From assembly GCA_013396915.1 (NCBI GenBank), contig VWZL01000811.1:141835-205834 (forward strand): 64,000 nt of DNA, written 5' to 3'. Positions 38,983-50,822 of the stretch are shown piece by piece. Position numbers and translations under genes: made by a program. This DNA is from Stercorarius parasiticus (Eukaryota > Chordata > Aves > Charadriiformes > Stercorariidae). Numbering within the stretch: position 1 is the stretch's first letter; every line of letters begins with the position of its first letter. Under the pieces are notes generated by a model. The model was not told the DNA's origin and made no database searches. It saw nothing but the letters and a program-made list of their open reading frames with translations.

Positions 38983-41759
38983 ATACAACAATTATAGAAG
39001 AAAAGCAAAAACTAGGGAATTAGTTCAATCAAACTCTTACAAAAGACTATTTACTAAGGGTACAATTTAAGTTCATAGTGCCTACATGGAATAAACCTAC
39101 TGTGAAATAAATAATTTTCTAAAACAAACATAAATCTTATACTGGCTCTGAGATCCACTGGAGAGAAGTAAGTTAGTTAGTACAGGTTGAGAACTCATGC
39201 ACTCCTGCTCCTGCATTCATAGATGAGGGCTGGAGGATCTACTGATGCTGTGTAATATGGATTTATTGGCTTAGACTGATGATAGACCAAGTTTCTTAGA
39301 GGTTTTATAGTCAGCAATGCCACTGGTCTCTCTCTTATTTATACTTTGGATTTATGTTTCTGTAATTTGAACAAAGTTTTATCCAAATTCTTGAACTCTC
39401 TCTCTTTAGCATAAGTATCTGGTAGTTACAACCTTTATAACCTTTAACACTTACCACCTCAAGAAATCTGCATCAACAAAGAGAATAGTCTTGGTTGTTA
39501 AAATGTGTTTTCACTGGTATTCAACAATTTTAGAAGATCTATTAGAGATCTTTTCAAAAGTTTAACAAATATATGCTAAAAAGTATCAATCTAACTAAAC
39601 AAGAACATAACTATTAAATATTTATTCTGTTTTTCTATATTTTTAATGCGAATTTTCAGCACATTTTTGATCATCTGTTTTCTAAAGACCTACAAAAACA
39701 TTATGAACCCTGTACTACACTACCTCTGTGAGCTGAAGGCAAACAAATCAGCTAACTCTCATGCTCCTAAGCAAACATTTCCAGAGAACGCCTCTCAAAC
39801 ATACATTAGAAATGTTCTTCAGAAGCGAAAGACAAGTCCCTAGAGTCACATGAGGAAAGACAGACTTGTCATGCCATTTATCCAGCTCTTTCTCCTTACC
39901 TCCTTAGTTATGTCTCGGAAAGAGTAATTTAATTAAATTTGCAGTGTCCATCAACAATAGTTACGGACTTGGGTGGAAAAGAGACCTCAAGTTAAAGAAA
40001 AATTAATGGAAAGCACGCATCTTCATATTGAACACTCTCGGTTCTGTTCCACAACCCTGTTAGCAGAATTACCTGAAACAAACAAAACTTAGGGCACTAC
40101 ACAGTGGGTAGGTGAGGCCTTTAGCTGAGTCAAGTGAATAAAGAGACTTTACTATATGACTTAAGAAAAGCCTTCTAGAAAAGAGGAAGTTTTAGCTGAG
40201 CTGGTGATCCAAGCACCCCAGAGACACCTACTGTTACCCTACATTCAGAGGGAAGGCATTTGATAAGAGGAGCGCAGTTCCTGCAATGGAGAGAAAAGCA
40301 GCATTTTGTTGCCAGCATTTGTAGGGACCAAAAAGTAATCCTTCTGCGTGAACCAGGTGAGGCCAGCTCAGGCTTACCTCCTCCTTAGCAGCAGCAGGAG
40401 GTATAGTATGGACTCCTGGCAAAAGGTAGCCAGGTCCCAGGCATCAGAAATAAGAGATACCAGAGCCAGCTCTTGGACAAAGAACCATGGTTAAGGACAG
40501 TTATGCAACTGGAAATACTTGTGCAAGGGCTGGAAAAGCACTGAGCTTATGAAAAAGAGGTAGAGACTGCAGATACAGAAGATCAGCCCCCTTATTTGTG
40601 AATCCCCAGCTGGTCGGTTACAGGGGTGCCTCATGCTTATCCACTGGATATGCTCTGCTCTTAAAATAGGTATATATACAAAGTTGCAGCCTCATTTTTC
40701 AGTCTCCTATCAAGTGTCTCTGCCCTTATGCAGTTACTGAAATCCAGAACATATTTGTAATGCATGTATGAGGCACTTCTTCACACTTGGAGATGCAGAA
40801 AAGTTGGAATCATAGAATCATAGAAGTGAATCATAGAATAGTTTGGATTGGAAGGGACCTTTAAAGGTCATCTAGTCCAACCTCCCCTACAATGAGCAGG
40901 GACATCTTCAACTAGATCAGGTTGCTCAGAGCCCTGTCCAACCTGACCTTGAATTTTTCCGGGGATGGAGCACCTACCACCTCTCTGGGCATCCTGTGCC
41001 AGTGTTTCACCACCCTCACTGTAAAAAATTTCTTCCTTATATCTAGTCTAAATCTTCCCTCTTTTATTTTAAAGCCTTTACCCCTCATCCTATCACTACA
41101 CTCCCTGATAAAGAGTCTATCCCCATCTTTCCCATAGGTTCCTTTTAAGTACTGGAAGGCTACTATAAAGTCCCTCCGGCTCCACCTTCTTTCAGGCTGA
41201 ACACCCCCAACTCTCTCAGCTTGTCCTCATAGGAGAGGTGCTAGAGCCCTCCGGTCATTTTTGTGTCCCTCCTCTGGACTTGCTCCAACAGGTCCATGTC
41301 CTTCTTATGTTGGGGACTCCAGACTTGGACACAGTACTCCAGGTGGGGTCTCACCAGAGCAGAGTAGAGGGACAGAATCACCTTCCTCCACCTGTTGGCC
41401 ACAATTCTTTTCATGCAGCCCAGGATAGTGTTGGCCTTCTTGTCTGTGAACGCACATTGCTGGCTTGTGTCCAGCTCTTCATCCACCAAGTCCTTTTCAG
41501 CAGGGCTACTCTCAATCCTTTCATTCCCCAGCCTATATTGATATCAGGAATTGACCCAACCCAGGATCAGCACCTTGCACTTGGACTTGTTGAACCTCAT
41601 GAAGTTCACACAGGCCCACTTCCTGAGCCTGTCCAGGTCTCTCTGGGTGGCATCCCTCCCCTCAGGCATGTCAACCACAGCATTCAGCTTGGTGTTGTCT
41701 GCACACTTGCTGAGGGTGCACTCAATCCCGCTGTCTATGTCCTTGATGAAGATACTAAA

Positions 41760-41765
41760 CAGTGC
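41760..41765 (+). repeat. target-site duplication, left (cagtgc)
   Basis: Six bases directly before the LTR. They match cagtac at 42114-42119 at five of six positions and reconstruct the CR1 sequence 'aacagtgctggtccc' when the LTR is removed. If the LTR is taken to start two bases later, the match is 7 of 8 (cagtgctg/cagtactg). Confidence 0.75.
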
Positions 41766-41821
41766 TGTGTGGCAGATCTACGAGCAGAGGCCTGTGTATG
41801 GCAGATCTATGAGCAGAGGCC
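41766..41821 (+). repeat. tandem duplication at the LTR 5' end
   Basis: The block ggcagatctacgagcagagg at 41771-41790 recurs at 41800 onward with one change (ggcagatctatgagcagagg). The period is 29 bp. It lies in U3. Confidence 0.92.
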
Positions 41822-42038
41822 TGCGTACAGCCAAAGGCACAGTGAGCAGAACACACAGAAACAGGAACACAGATATTGATACGGATGGAACGAAGAGGAA
41901 CTGGTTCAATATAAACATGGAACAAGAAAACAGCTTTGCATGTTTATCTTGGTGGGAACTGAATAAGGTGACTGGGTTAGTGATCTGAAACATGTGTTTA
42001 CTTGCCTCACAGGTGCATGGAAAGTTTTAGAGCTCAGG

Positions 42039-42046
42039 TATAAAAG
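42039..42046 (+). promoter_or_regulatory. LTR TATA box
   Basis: tataaaag, upstream of the poly(A) signal, in the sense orientation of the LTR. Confidence 0.75.
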
Positions 42047-42062
42047 CTGAGGCCTGAGAAGC

Positions 42063-42068
42063 AATAAA
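42063..42068 (+). terminator. LTR polyadenylation signal
   Basis: aataaa in 'gcaataaacgatttc', 17 bp after the TATA box, about 45 bp before the LTR end. Confidence 0.75.
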
Positions 42069-42113
42069 CGATTTCATGCTCATCACAGCCGGAGTCCGTG
42101 CCTTCATACATCA

Positions 42114-42119
42114 CAGTAC
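42114..42119 (+). repeat. target-site duplication, right (cagtac)
   Basis: Partner of cagtgc at 41760-41765. One base differs, consistent with mutation since insertion. Confidence 0.75.
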
Positions 42120-43120
42120 TGGTCCCCGTATGGACCCCTGAGGGACACCACTTGTCACCGATCTCTATCTGGCCATTGAGCTGTTGACCAGTACCCTCTG
42201 GATGCGACCAGCCAACCAATTCCTCATCCACTGAACAGTCCTCCCATCAAATCATAACTCTCCAATTTAGAGAGAAGCATATTGTGGCAGACTGTCTCAA
42301 AACCTCACAGAAGTCCAGAAGACACTAGTTCTTTTAGACCTTTACACTCAAAATGAAGACAGTAAGGGAGAAGACGGCTATCTGATGCATCTATTTCTCA
42401 CTAGCTTTATGGTCTGTTCTGTTTTCCCTCAAGCAGTGAAAAACTGTGCAATGTATGCTTTTCTTCTCTCATTTCTCTTGTTGTCTGTAATAAATGAAAA
42501 TTAAAAATAAATAAAGGTGGTGAGAGAAAGGCAGAAAAAGGTGAAAGCAGTAAAAGGTACTCAAAACACTGTAGTGCCCCTAGAAAACAGCCATCTCTCA
42601 ATAAACCTGGACATCTACCAGCTGAAGGGTTAACAAATTTGTTTCCAGCCTTATTTTCTTAAACAGATGTTCCACACAACATTAAATAGGGGCTAGAAAG
42701 AGGGGGGAGGCAGAGAATGAACTTTGGTGTAATACGGAATTTTTAAAGGCATTTCCTTCTCCCTAAGAGCCAAAAGCTGTGATCACTTAAGTCTTTGCTT
42801 TTTTAAATACATATTCATTTTGTAGCTTTTGCCAAACTAAATGAATCCAGTCTTTGAAAACCTTTTTTTAAAAAAATTATAATTTTCCCAGTCATACTTG
42901 AAGTCTGACTTTTTTCCAAGAATGTCAACAAAAATGTATATGAATTTCTCCCTTTACAATGAATTCTTCTTAACTGCTCAGATATGTGCAACAACAGTAA
43001 GTTAGTGTTACAGATCTTAAACTTTCAGATCTAAATAAATTCATTTTACTCAATAATTAGGAAAACAAACACTTATTTCTTCTTGAATGGAGTTTCTGTA
43101 CTCTTTATTCTGGGCTTGGG

Positions 43121-43162
43121 TTTTTTTTTTTTTGGAGGGGGAGTTGTTGGTTTTTTTTTTTT
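43121..43162 (+). repeat. paired T runs around a G-rich spacer
   Basis: T13, then ggagggggagttgttgg, then T12. Confidence 0.9.
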
Positions 43163-44730
43163 AATTTGCCAAGGATAATATCAAGTAATGATAACACAGC
43201 TGTTGACCCTGAAATTCAAATACGGCTTAGCAGTATATAATAATATTATCAAATTTTATAAAATACTTTCTAAAACTGCATTTGGGAATGTTTTTCTTAA
43301 TGAATAGCTTAAAGTCAATCATGTTTCCAAAGAACATTCTAGCTTTCTGACTATGCAGATGTTTGATATACCTTACTCTTCCTTTATGTGAAGTCCTGAA
43401 TGGAAGCATAAATGATTCAGGAACACAGAGTGCCACATAAAATATTTCTTTCACTCCTGAAGATCTATAAAATATTTTTAAAAATCAGAATATTTTAAAA
43501 ACATTAAAAAATCAGACTGTTGTTAGCTCTCGAATGACAGTAGAAAGGGAGAAATTTCTTATCTGTTGCAATAGTTATACATCTACTGAACTGTATTAAC
43601 TACAAAAATTAGAAGGAAAAAGAAAAATCAATTTCATTAAAATTGTGAAAGCTGTTTTGGTTTCTGAAGGTCCATAGTAATCTATTTCTGATTTTTCTGT
43701 ATTCTACATATGTACATGACACATTGATATCACTTTTACCACTCCGCTTTCTCATCTCCAACTTCATGCCCCTTACATTTAAGAAAAACAATCTTGAAAA
43801 ACATTAGCCAGTTTTAACAGACATAAAGGAAGGTAGATGGGAAAAGAGAACAACAGAAGAATACTGATAAATTATGGATGATGTGATAAAAAATCCTTGC
43901 TGGGTAGGGCCCCATGTTTATGTGTGTGTTGACAGTGTTCACTGTAGAAACGACCTTTAGTAAACCATCAATAGTAGTCAACTGGACTGCAATGTGGAAA
44001 AAAAACCCAGCTAAATCACTTAAGTACACTGAAGAAAAAGACAACCTTAGAGATGTTCAAAACAACCAAAATTAAAGTAGCATTAGATGATTCCCACTCA
44101 GTATTGGTGAGGATCCTCATGTAGGTGAGGATTCCCAATGCAGACGCCACTTATGCAAAGAGGAGGAAACCAGTGCATCACTTTGCAGTTCTAACATAGG
44201 GAAGGTATCTGTCCTGGAGGACAAATGGGAGTTTTGCTTTTGCAATGTGTAATGCAATGCCCAATCTTTACAGACAGATTTTTCATTCACTTCAATTCCA
44301 AAACATTAATGGACTGAAAATTTTTGTTTATTATTTTCTCGTATTTAATTGCCTAGAAATTATGCTTTCATCTGCTTTAACCAAGTTTGCTGTGTGTTGA
44401 GAAATTCAGTTGGGTCCCAAGCTTCTGTTCCAACAAATGCAGTATTTTGCCTCTTTACAAGCCCAGATACTAAAGATCATTTATTTCTCTTTCTCTGCCT
44501 GGTATGTTTAGTCACTGTATATCCAATAGCTAAAGTCGAAATAGGGAAAGGAAGAAAGTTTATCAGAATCTCAGTAAACTGAGAGTAAATTTTGTCTTTT
44601 TGAAGGCTACATAGTCCAGCACACCAATAAAAGCTCTGAAGTTCTGTTACACTACAACTTCTTCCGGCATTCTGTTAATGCAAACTTTTATCAGAAACAA
44701 AGGCATTGAAGTCAGTGAAGAAATTCCTGG

Positions 44731-44805
44731 TAATAAATAGTAAATAATTATAATAATAAATAATATTAATAATTAACAACAATAACAAAATCAATTAAAA
44801 ATAAC
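44731..44805 (+). repeat. (AAT)n-like AT-rich simple repeat
   Basis: taataaatagtaaataatta and similar units, passing into aacaacaataac. Confidence 0.85.
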
Positions 44806-45845
44806 CACTACTGACTTGGCAATATATGGGACACTGGAGTTCCTGATAATATAGTGCTACTTCAAGCTCTACAAGAAAGGTAAGCAAAACATACAGATCA
44901 GGCATATAGTGAATAAGTTCTCAACATCAGATATTTTTATGCATTAAAAAGATGTACTTTCCAGAGCTTTTGAAATGTGAGCAGTAATTCAGGGCATACT
45001 CTGCAAACAGATGCAATTTGACTGCAGTAGAAGTACCAAACTGGAAGTTATGATGGAACTCATCTCATACACTCAACAGGGAAACATCCATCTCTTAGGA
45101 AAGCTGGCAGTACACAGCCAGCTACTCAGAGCTATCTTAAGAGCTATAGAGAGAGTTGTGTTCTTTCCAAGCTCTTGCATGCCATTTTTCTTTCAGTATT
45201 TCGGACCTGCTGGAAAGGTGGCCTCTGCTGCATCATGTGCATCACATACATGATGAAAAATAACAGCAAGAGGAGAAGGAAGAAGCAAAACACAAGCTGA
45301 TTCATAGACCACTCATATCTCTAACTGAAAGCAGACACTTACATCTTCAGCAAAACCAGAAGCATACTACTTGCCTTTTAACTGCAAGGAAATTCAGTAA
45401 TAGGACAAATAGTCCAGATTTTTCAGCAGGGATAAAATAAAATGGCCCTCACTAAAACAACAGCTTGAATCTCTCTCAAAACCCTTCTTGCCGTTAAGCA
45501 TGTGAAAGTAACTTTGTACTTTCTGGTGATGACAGAGGTAGCTGAACAAATGCCAAATACCGTTAAGAGTTGTTTCAAAATCTCCAGTCCTCCTGAGATT
45601 TCAGAAGTAGTTCTGTAGACACCAAAAGACTTTATGAAGCTGGAGTGCTGCTCATGACAGCACCCCAAATTCTGGACACTTGGTTAAAAAAAAATCATTG
45701 GTAATAATCTGAGATATATTCCCAAAAATGAATGAAAATAGTCCTCAGAAGGTATTGAACATCACTAAAAATGGAAGTTGCATTCACTTTTCAACAGTGA
45801 TGTTGCAAAAGAATTGTACATCTTTATCATATTTGCCACTTTAGA

Positions 45846-45897
45846 ACAAAAAACAAAAAACAACCAAAAAAAACCCAAAACAAACCAACAAAACCCC
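45846..45897 (+). repeat. A/C simple repeat
   Basis: Repeated (A)nC units, such as caaaaaacaaccaaaaaaaa, ending in aaaacccc. On the other strand it is T/G-rich and gives a spurious F/W/G-rich frame. Confidence 0.9.
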
Positions 45898-48800
45898 ATC
45901 CCTTGAATAGTGAATAAACAATTATTTACATATAAATAACTAGAAACTTGACAGTCTTTTTTCATTCTCCTTCTTGTTTCTTTGTTCTGTTTATACTAAA
46001 CATGACCCTTCTGGAGGATAACGGTTCATGAGGGAAGAGAAAATGAACTGTGTGTTCAATGCATTAAGGCTACAATGTCAGGGCCCTGCTGTGCAGAGGC
46101 CAACATTTGTATTACAACCATTACTTACTCTTCCGAAGCATCAAGTAACACTGGAAAGATAACAGAAATACAGAAGATCTTAAAATTCTCCTCAAGTTTC
46201 TAAACACAGACAGTGCACTGATAGATGATAGAAACTAAAGTAAACAGTCCTTTTCAATACTTAGTAAGGTAACTGCTTTTTCAAAATCTGTTCCCCTTAG
46301 CACAAGCTATTTTCATTTAAATATTTTGGGGAGCTCACTGCCTGCAGAGCAGCTGTACTTTGTCACAGTTTGGTGAAGCAGACCTGCTTTGACAGGGAAC
46401 AGGGTTACTAAGGGCTGTCATTCATATACACTGAACCAGAGCAGGAGATCAGTCACTTTCTGAGCCCATGCCCTGCTCTTTATAAATATTCCCATGTGTT
46501 TGCAATTAGTTAGTGGGCTGACTATTCTGGCAGCAACGGTTATTGAAGGCTGTTTTCCAGACATGGGTTGGTGTTTTTTTTTTCCCTCTGCACAACTAAG
46601 ACTCAGTCTTAGCATGTTTAATAACACCATAGCCAAACAGTAGGCTCCCATACATATATATCAAAAAACATTTTAAATGGAAGAGTTTATCGCCTTCCTT
46701 TGCAAAAGTTGGATGTGCTTTAGATCTAGAGGGCCACAGAATGCAATTGTGTAGCTTTCAGCAATCTATGACAAGCAACAGAAGCCTTGCAAAGCACAGA
46801 AGATTTCTGAAATCTGGTTTTAGATGCTGTAGTGTTTAGAGTGCACTGAATATGGGAAAGGATTCAACCCCTGCTATCTGAAATTTCATTGCACTAATTG
46901 TCTGATTAAGAAATTTAGTTAGTTAAGTATTACCCTCCAAGATCTGTATTTGCCCAATTAATGCACTGTCAGTTGCATCTCAATAAATACATTCATTTGT
47001 GCATGAGAGAGGTGCAACCTATAGTTTTCTGGAGTAAATCATCACGGCCTTCAAGAACATGTGGCGTGACATACCACACATACATTAAAATATCACATTT
47101 CTGTTGGTTCTCTTACATCAGATGGTAACTTCGGTATCAACCTAAATGCCTGTATCTCTTAATTACAAGTAGATGGTTTTACGAACAGTAGTGGAATAAT
47201 CGTACATAGGTAATATCCTCAACCAGATACAGCATTAAGGTCTATTCATAACACACCGCTACATATTGCTGGATTCAGGACTAGCACTGAATAAAGAAAT
47301 ACAACATTATTAAGTTATTTTGTAAACAATGCTTGCATTTCAGTAGGCTGTCTCTATGGCTCGGTGAAATGAAAACCGTAGTGCTTACTTTAAAATCCTT
47401 GGATACAAAAGGTGAAAATAAACAAAGTGCTATAGTCCAAGGTCTTATGGGATTACATATTTACTAACTAAACCATCCTTTATGGTTTATGTGGCTCATA
47501 AACCGAAAGTAAGCATTAAAGCTGTAGCATAAAATACGGGTTCTGCTATCTAATCTGACCAGGTGACTCATAGTACTGTCCTGTGATGGCCAAGAGCATA
47601 TGAAGAGAACAAGAATAAACCTAACATTACTGCTAACATAAACCACTGTTTCTTGTCCAAGTCATCTTATTGTTACAGTCTGCTGTTCAGTGTATTACCG
47701 AGAAAGGCAACTGAGTCAATACTAAGCATTAGATGCACAGTCAATAGGAGCAGCTGTTAACTCATGTGATCTTCTTTGTTACAAGAACTAAATATACAAT
47801 AAAACCTGACATTTTAATTTGTTATGGAAATTGAAGGGAACTTAAAATATATCAGACTATGAAAACCTGTGCTTACCGAGCTATTGAAGTCAGGACAACT
47901 CCAACACATTTCACCTTTCATCCTTCTACATACAAGCTAGACCAGCAACATGTAATCATAAAGAGGATAAAATGAATTGTTCTTGTACAGCACCATCGAT
48001 ACTTATTCATTTTAAAAACAAGGATCAGGAGAGAACAGAGTCATAACAGTTGACTCTGCAAAGGGCTTTCACATTGAGTTGCAATCAGTAGGATTATTCA
48101 CGTGGCTAAATGCAACTCATACTATGAATTAGACTTTAAATTAAGAAAATGTCAGGATTAGCTAACACACAAGAAGGATGACAAAAGGTCCGGATGAAAG
48201 TGAGGAATCTAAAATTATGCAGTCTTCAAGGAAGGCAGCATACCATGTTGGTATTTTAAAAAGTCTGTTTAAAGGGAAAATTATTAGATGAATCTCAAAT
48301 TTCATAGCTACACATAAACCATAACCAGTTACAGTCAAACCATATCTCCATATTATATATTTAATACAGATGGGTTAAAATGCAAGACAAACGTCTAGTC
48401 CCCTTCAGTGTCTGGAAAGAAATAAGAGTTTGACCCAAAAACCAAATGCAATCTAATTTTTCCAGTACTGTGTCAAATACTGACATAACCTTACAAGGTA
48501 ATTTGATTTCGTGATACTTTTACCATTTGGGAATACAACAGTCTGATAGCAGCTTCCAAGAATTCGTCATAATTAAAGCCAGGCACAATCATAACCAGGA
48601 TTTGGGCAAGAGCCCGAATTATAGGTGAAATTTCATTCAGATTTGCCCTTTAAGTTTATCTCCAATATTTGTACTATTAAATACACAAGAGAAACAGACC
48701 TGAATAGAAACATAAGGACATTAAATGAAATGGTACTTTTAAGCTTTTTATTATTGCAAATGAAAAAAGAAATAAATGCTTTAACTACATAATGAAGGAA

Positions 48801-50163
48801 AACAAAAGAGAACCAAAATGAGATCCTCATGCACACTGCTTGAAAAGATCAGTCGAAGTCATTTGATCAGTTGTTTACAGTCCTAGAGTACCAAGACTGA
48901 CAAATATCTGCACTCTACAGAAGGGTGAAAATCTGTATTGCTAGGTCAGTACGGGATTATACTTTCCTGTGTCCACTCTATTATGAACAACAGAAAGGAC
49001 ACAAATCATTTCACCATCATCCAGGAAACTAGTTGAAAATTCCTGTCTCAACATTTTCCAATCACCAGCACCTCTCTTTACACAAGGAGGTTCCCTTTAT
49101 ATGCAGATAGTGTAGTTTAACATTGTTATAATACTCTGACTGCCAATGTCAGTTGCTTTCCATAGTTTACAAGCTTCAAGACTCAATGGAAGCCAGCACA
49201 GTATCTCATTCACAGTTGACTGTAGTGAAGGAATGCTTGCAATATGAAGGAACAAACAAGCAGATAAAAAGTAGTAGGCAGAGCCAATAATATGATTGCA
49301 CAGCATACTCTGCATTTATTTTTAATTTCCCATCAGAAATTCAGTTGTGGTCTTCAACTGCATTTGCCACCTACGATTCACAGTTGCTAAGAGATGTAAA
49401 TATGTAACAGATCAGTCATTCATCTCTCTGCCAATGGAGAATTACTGCATACAGTATGTTTTCTAGTGTTTATCCAGCTCAGTTTTATGATTTCCAAGAA
49501 ATGGAACCTCCCTTGAGAAACTATTCCTGACAGTGACAGAAACCTTCTGATGGTACAATGCATTACATTGACAGTAAAAAAAAATAAAATAAGAAAAGCT
49601 TGCTAAAGTTTACTGTTCTTCATTATTTTACCATACCCCTTACTATCAGTGATGCTTACACCATGTAAGTATTTCTGTGCTTGCCCCTTCCTATGCCATC
49701 ATCACTTCCTCAAAATGCTCATATCTAGCCAACCCTCTTCATATATTTGTATACGTATACACAGGGTTTGATTATTTTTGTTGCTTTTCTGCAAGATTCT
49801 TTCCTTTCATTATCTCTCTATTAATGGCAAATTCACATTCACAACAACCTAGCAAAATATTTTCCCACCTCACAGAAAAGATTGTTTTACACAAAACTGT
49901 TCCTATCTAGTCTGCTTGCCAGCCCAGCCCTTCTCGAGTAGGTTCAGAGACCTTTCCTTCAGAAGCCACGCTGTCTTAAACAGTCTTTACCTCCCCTACC
50001 CTGACAGCTTTTTCTCAGTGTGTCTATGATAGCAGTGTATCTGTTTAAACAGCCATGTTATGATTTGGATCAAGCAACTAACCAGGCTAAAAATAACCCC
50101 GCAAAAGAGAAAAATAAATGATTTTTAACACAAATCAGTTTTCCAATCCACTTCACTAAACGG

Positions 50164-50376
50164 GTGCACACCCAGTTGTACCAGTTGATCGATGGGTTCT
50201 CTGGAGACTGGAATAAGCATCAGAAAGCAATGGCTGCAGTGCAGAATAGCACTGCCAGAAAAGGATATGGCCATGAAACTATAATGTTTTTCCGTGAAGA
50301 ACATCTTGCCAGAGAGTGCCTGGAACTGCACTTCATCGCCTGTCCAGAGCCCTGTGTTGTGATGAAGTGTAAATAA
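50164..50376 (+). other. unrecognised 70-codon ORF, followed by AATAAA
   Basis: The segment 50150-50400 is clearly less AT-rich than its surroundings. It has an open plus-strand frame (start MHTQLYQLIDGF, containing GYGHETIMFFREEHLA, end EPCVVMKCK), and an overlapping 122-codon frame on the other strand (50125-50493). The plus frame ends at taa, followed about 65 bp later by an aataaa (ccaaataaagcaatg). I recognise no family. It may be a decayed retrogene, a piece of an endogenous retroviral or other mobile element, or a terminal exon. No acceptor site with a good pyrimidine tract is evident immediately upstream. Confidence 0.2.
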
Positions 50377-50723
50377 ACACTCATTGGTGTGAGATACAGG
50401 CGAAATCAGGTGAGAGGATCTATTTTTATTCTGCATTCCAAATAAAGCAATGTATAACTTTAATAGTAGAACGAGACAGTATATTTTGGCCACCAGTGAA
50501 GTTAATGTAAGGGTTTCTACCCGTCCTCTCCACAGAACTTTTTTCTGTTGCTTCAGCTATGCTCATGCAAGCATGATCACTGATACAATGGATAAGAAAC
50601 ATCCCAGCTTTTAGAAAACAGGTTCTTCATTTAAAATCTCATCTTTTAATAACTATGAGCTTCAAAATAAAACAAAAACCTTGACAAAAAAGATGAAAGA
50701 TTTCGCATGGATTCATTAAAATA
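50377..50723. other. non-coding DNA
   Basis: No feature recognised apart from the AATAAA near 50441. Confidence 0.4.
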
Positions 50724-50822
50724 AGTATATATTGGTTATATATATATGTACATAGATATATTGGTATGTGTATATAGATATACACACACAACAGTAGTTA
50801 TAGAGAGATATATAGATATATT
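50724..50822 (+). repeat. TATA/TAGA/TG-rich microsatellite region
   Basis: A mix of (TA)n, gatatattggta and tatagatatacacacaca. The unit agatatattggta appears at about 50755 and again at about 50814, directly before the CR1 5' boundary. Confidence 0.8.

Larger units (their letters stand above)
35769..40807. other. AT-rich non-coding DNA
   Basis: No gene recognised. Holds simple repeats (T-rich run at 36081-36102, A run at 38287-38300, TG-rich run at 38956-38982). The region 37280-38010 is less AT-rich, with overlapping frames of 94-103 codons on both strands, but no motif that I can identify. A possible ancient-repeat scrap 'gaattttcaaaagaagtcagcaccccc' lies near 38830. Confidence 0.4.
41766..42113 (+). 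mobile_element. solo LTR of an endogenous retrovirus (348 bp)
   Basis: A sequence foreign to CR1 sits inside the CR1 at 40808-42326. It begins TG and ends CA (tgtgtggcag ... catacatca) and is flanked by a near-perfect 6-bp direct repeat. It contains a TATA box (tataaaag at 42039) and a polyadenylation signal (aataaa at 42063) only about 17 bp further on. A poly(A) signal lying in U3 just after the TATA box is the known arrangement in avian sarcoma/leukosis-type and mouse mammary tumour-type LTRs with a short R. With the 6-bp target duplication this suggests a beta/alpha-retrovirus-like (ERVK-like) element. There is no internal gag, pol or env, so it is a solo LTR left by recombination between the two LTRs. 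The exact family is not identified. Confidence 0.82.
40808..42326 (-). mobile_element. CR1 LINE interrupted by a solo LTR
   Basis: Antisense CR1. The left end has a duplicated tail (tcatagaatcatagaa ... tcatagaatagtttgg) followed by the 3' UTR and the complement of ORF2. A minus-strand frame at 41241-41489 carries the CR1 signature [21 protein letters not shown]. The RT part is interrupted at 'gatactaaacagtgc' by the LTR at 41766-42113 and resumes at 'cagtactggtccccg', continuing with 'tggacccctgagggacaccac' and 'ctccaatttagagagaagcat' to about 42326. Without the LTR the element is about 1.17 kb. The reading frame has several breaks. The CR1 must predate the LTR. Confidence 0.93.
42327..50163. 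other. AT-rich non-coding DNA
   Basis: About 7.8 kb without a recognisable gene or CR1. Contains the simple repeats annotated at 43121, 44731 and 45846. The scrap 'aggcattgaagtcagtgaagaaattcc' near 44700 resembles very old amniote interspersed repeats with a 'cattgaagtcaatg' core. The segment 46860-47010 is another conserved-looking stretch rich in ATTA and CAAT words. Confidence 0.4.

Noticed and set aside
40385..40422. minus-strand 38-nt segment with a good gtaagcc donor and ttgccag acceptor
   Set aside because: The splice words look good but the segment is not symmetric in phase, has a low-complexity content (GCT repeats) and no partner exon. Such chance pairs show how careful one must be with splice words alone.
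41238..41879. 213-codon plus-strand ORF
   Set aside because: It is the antisense of the CR1 at 40808-42326 and runs on into the LTR. Antisense CR1 frames are commonly open because of base composition.
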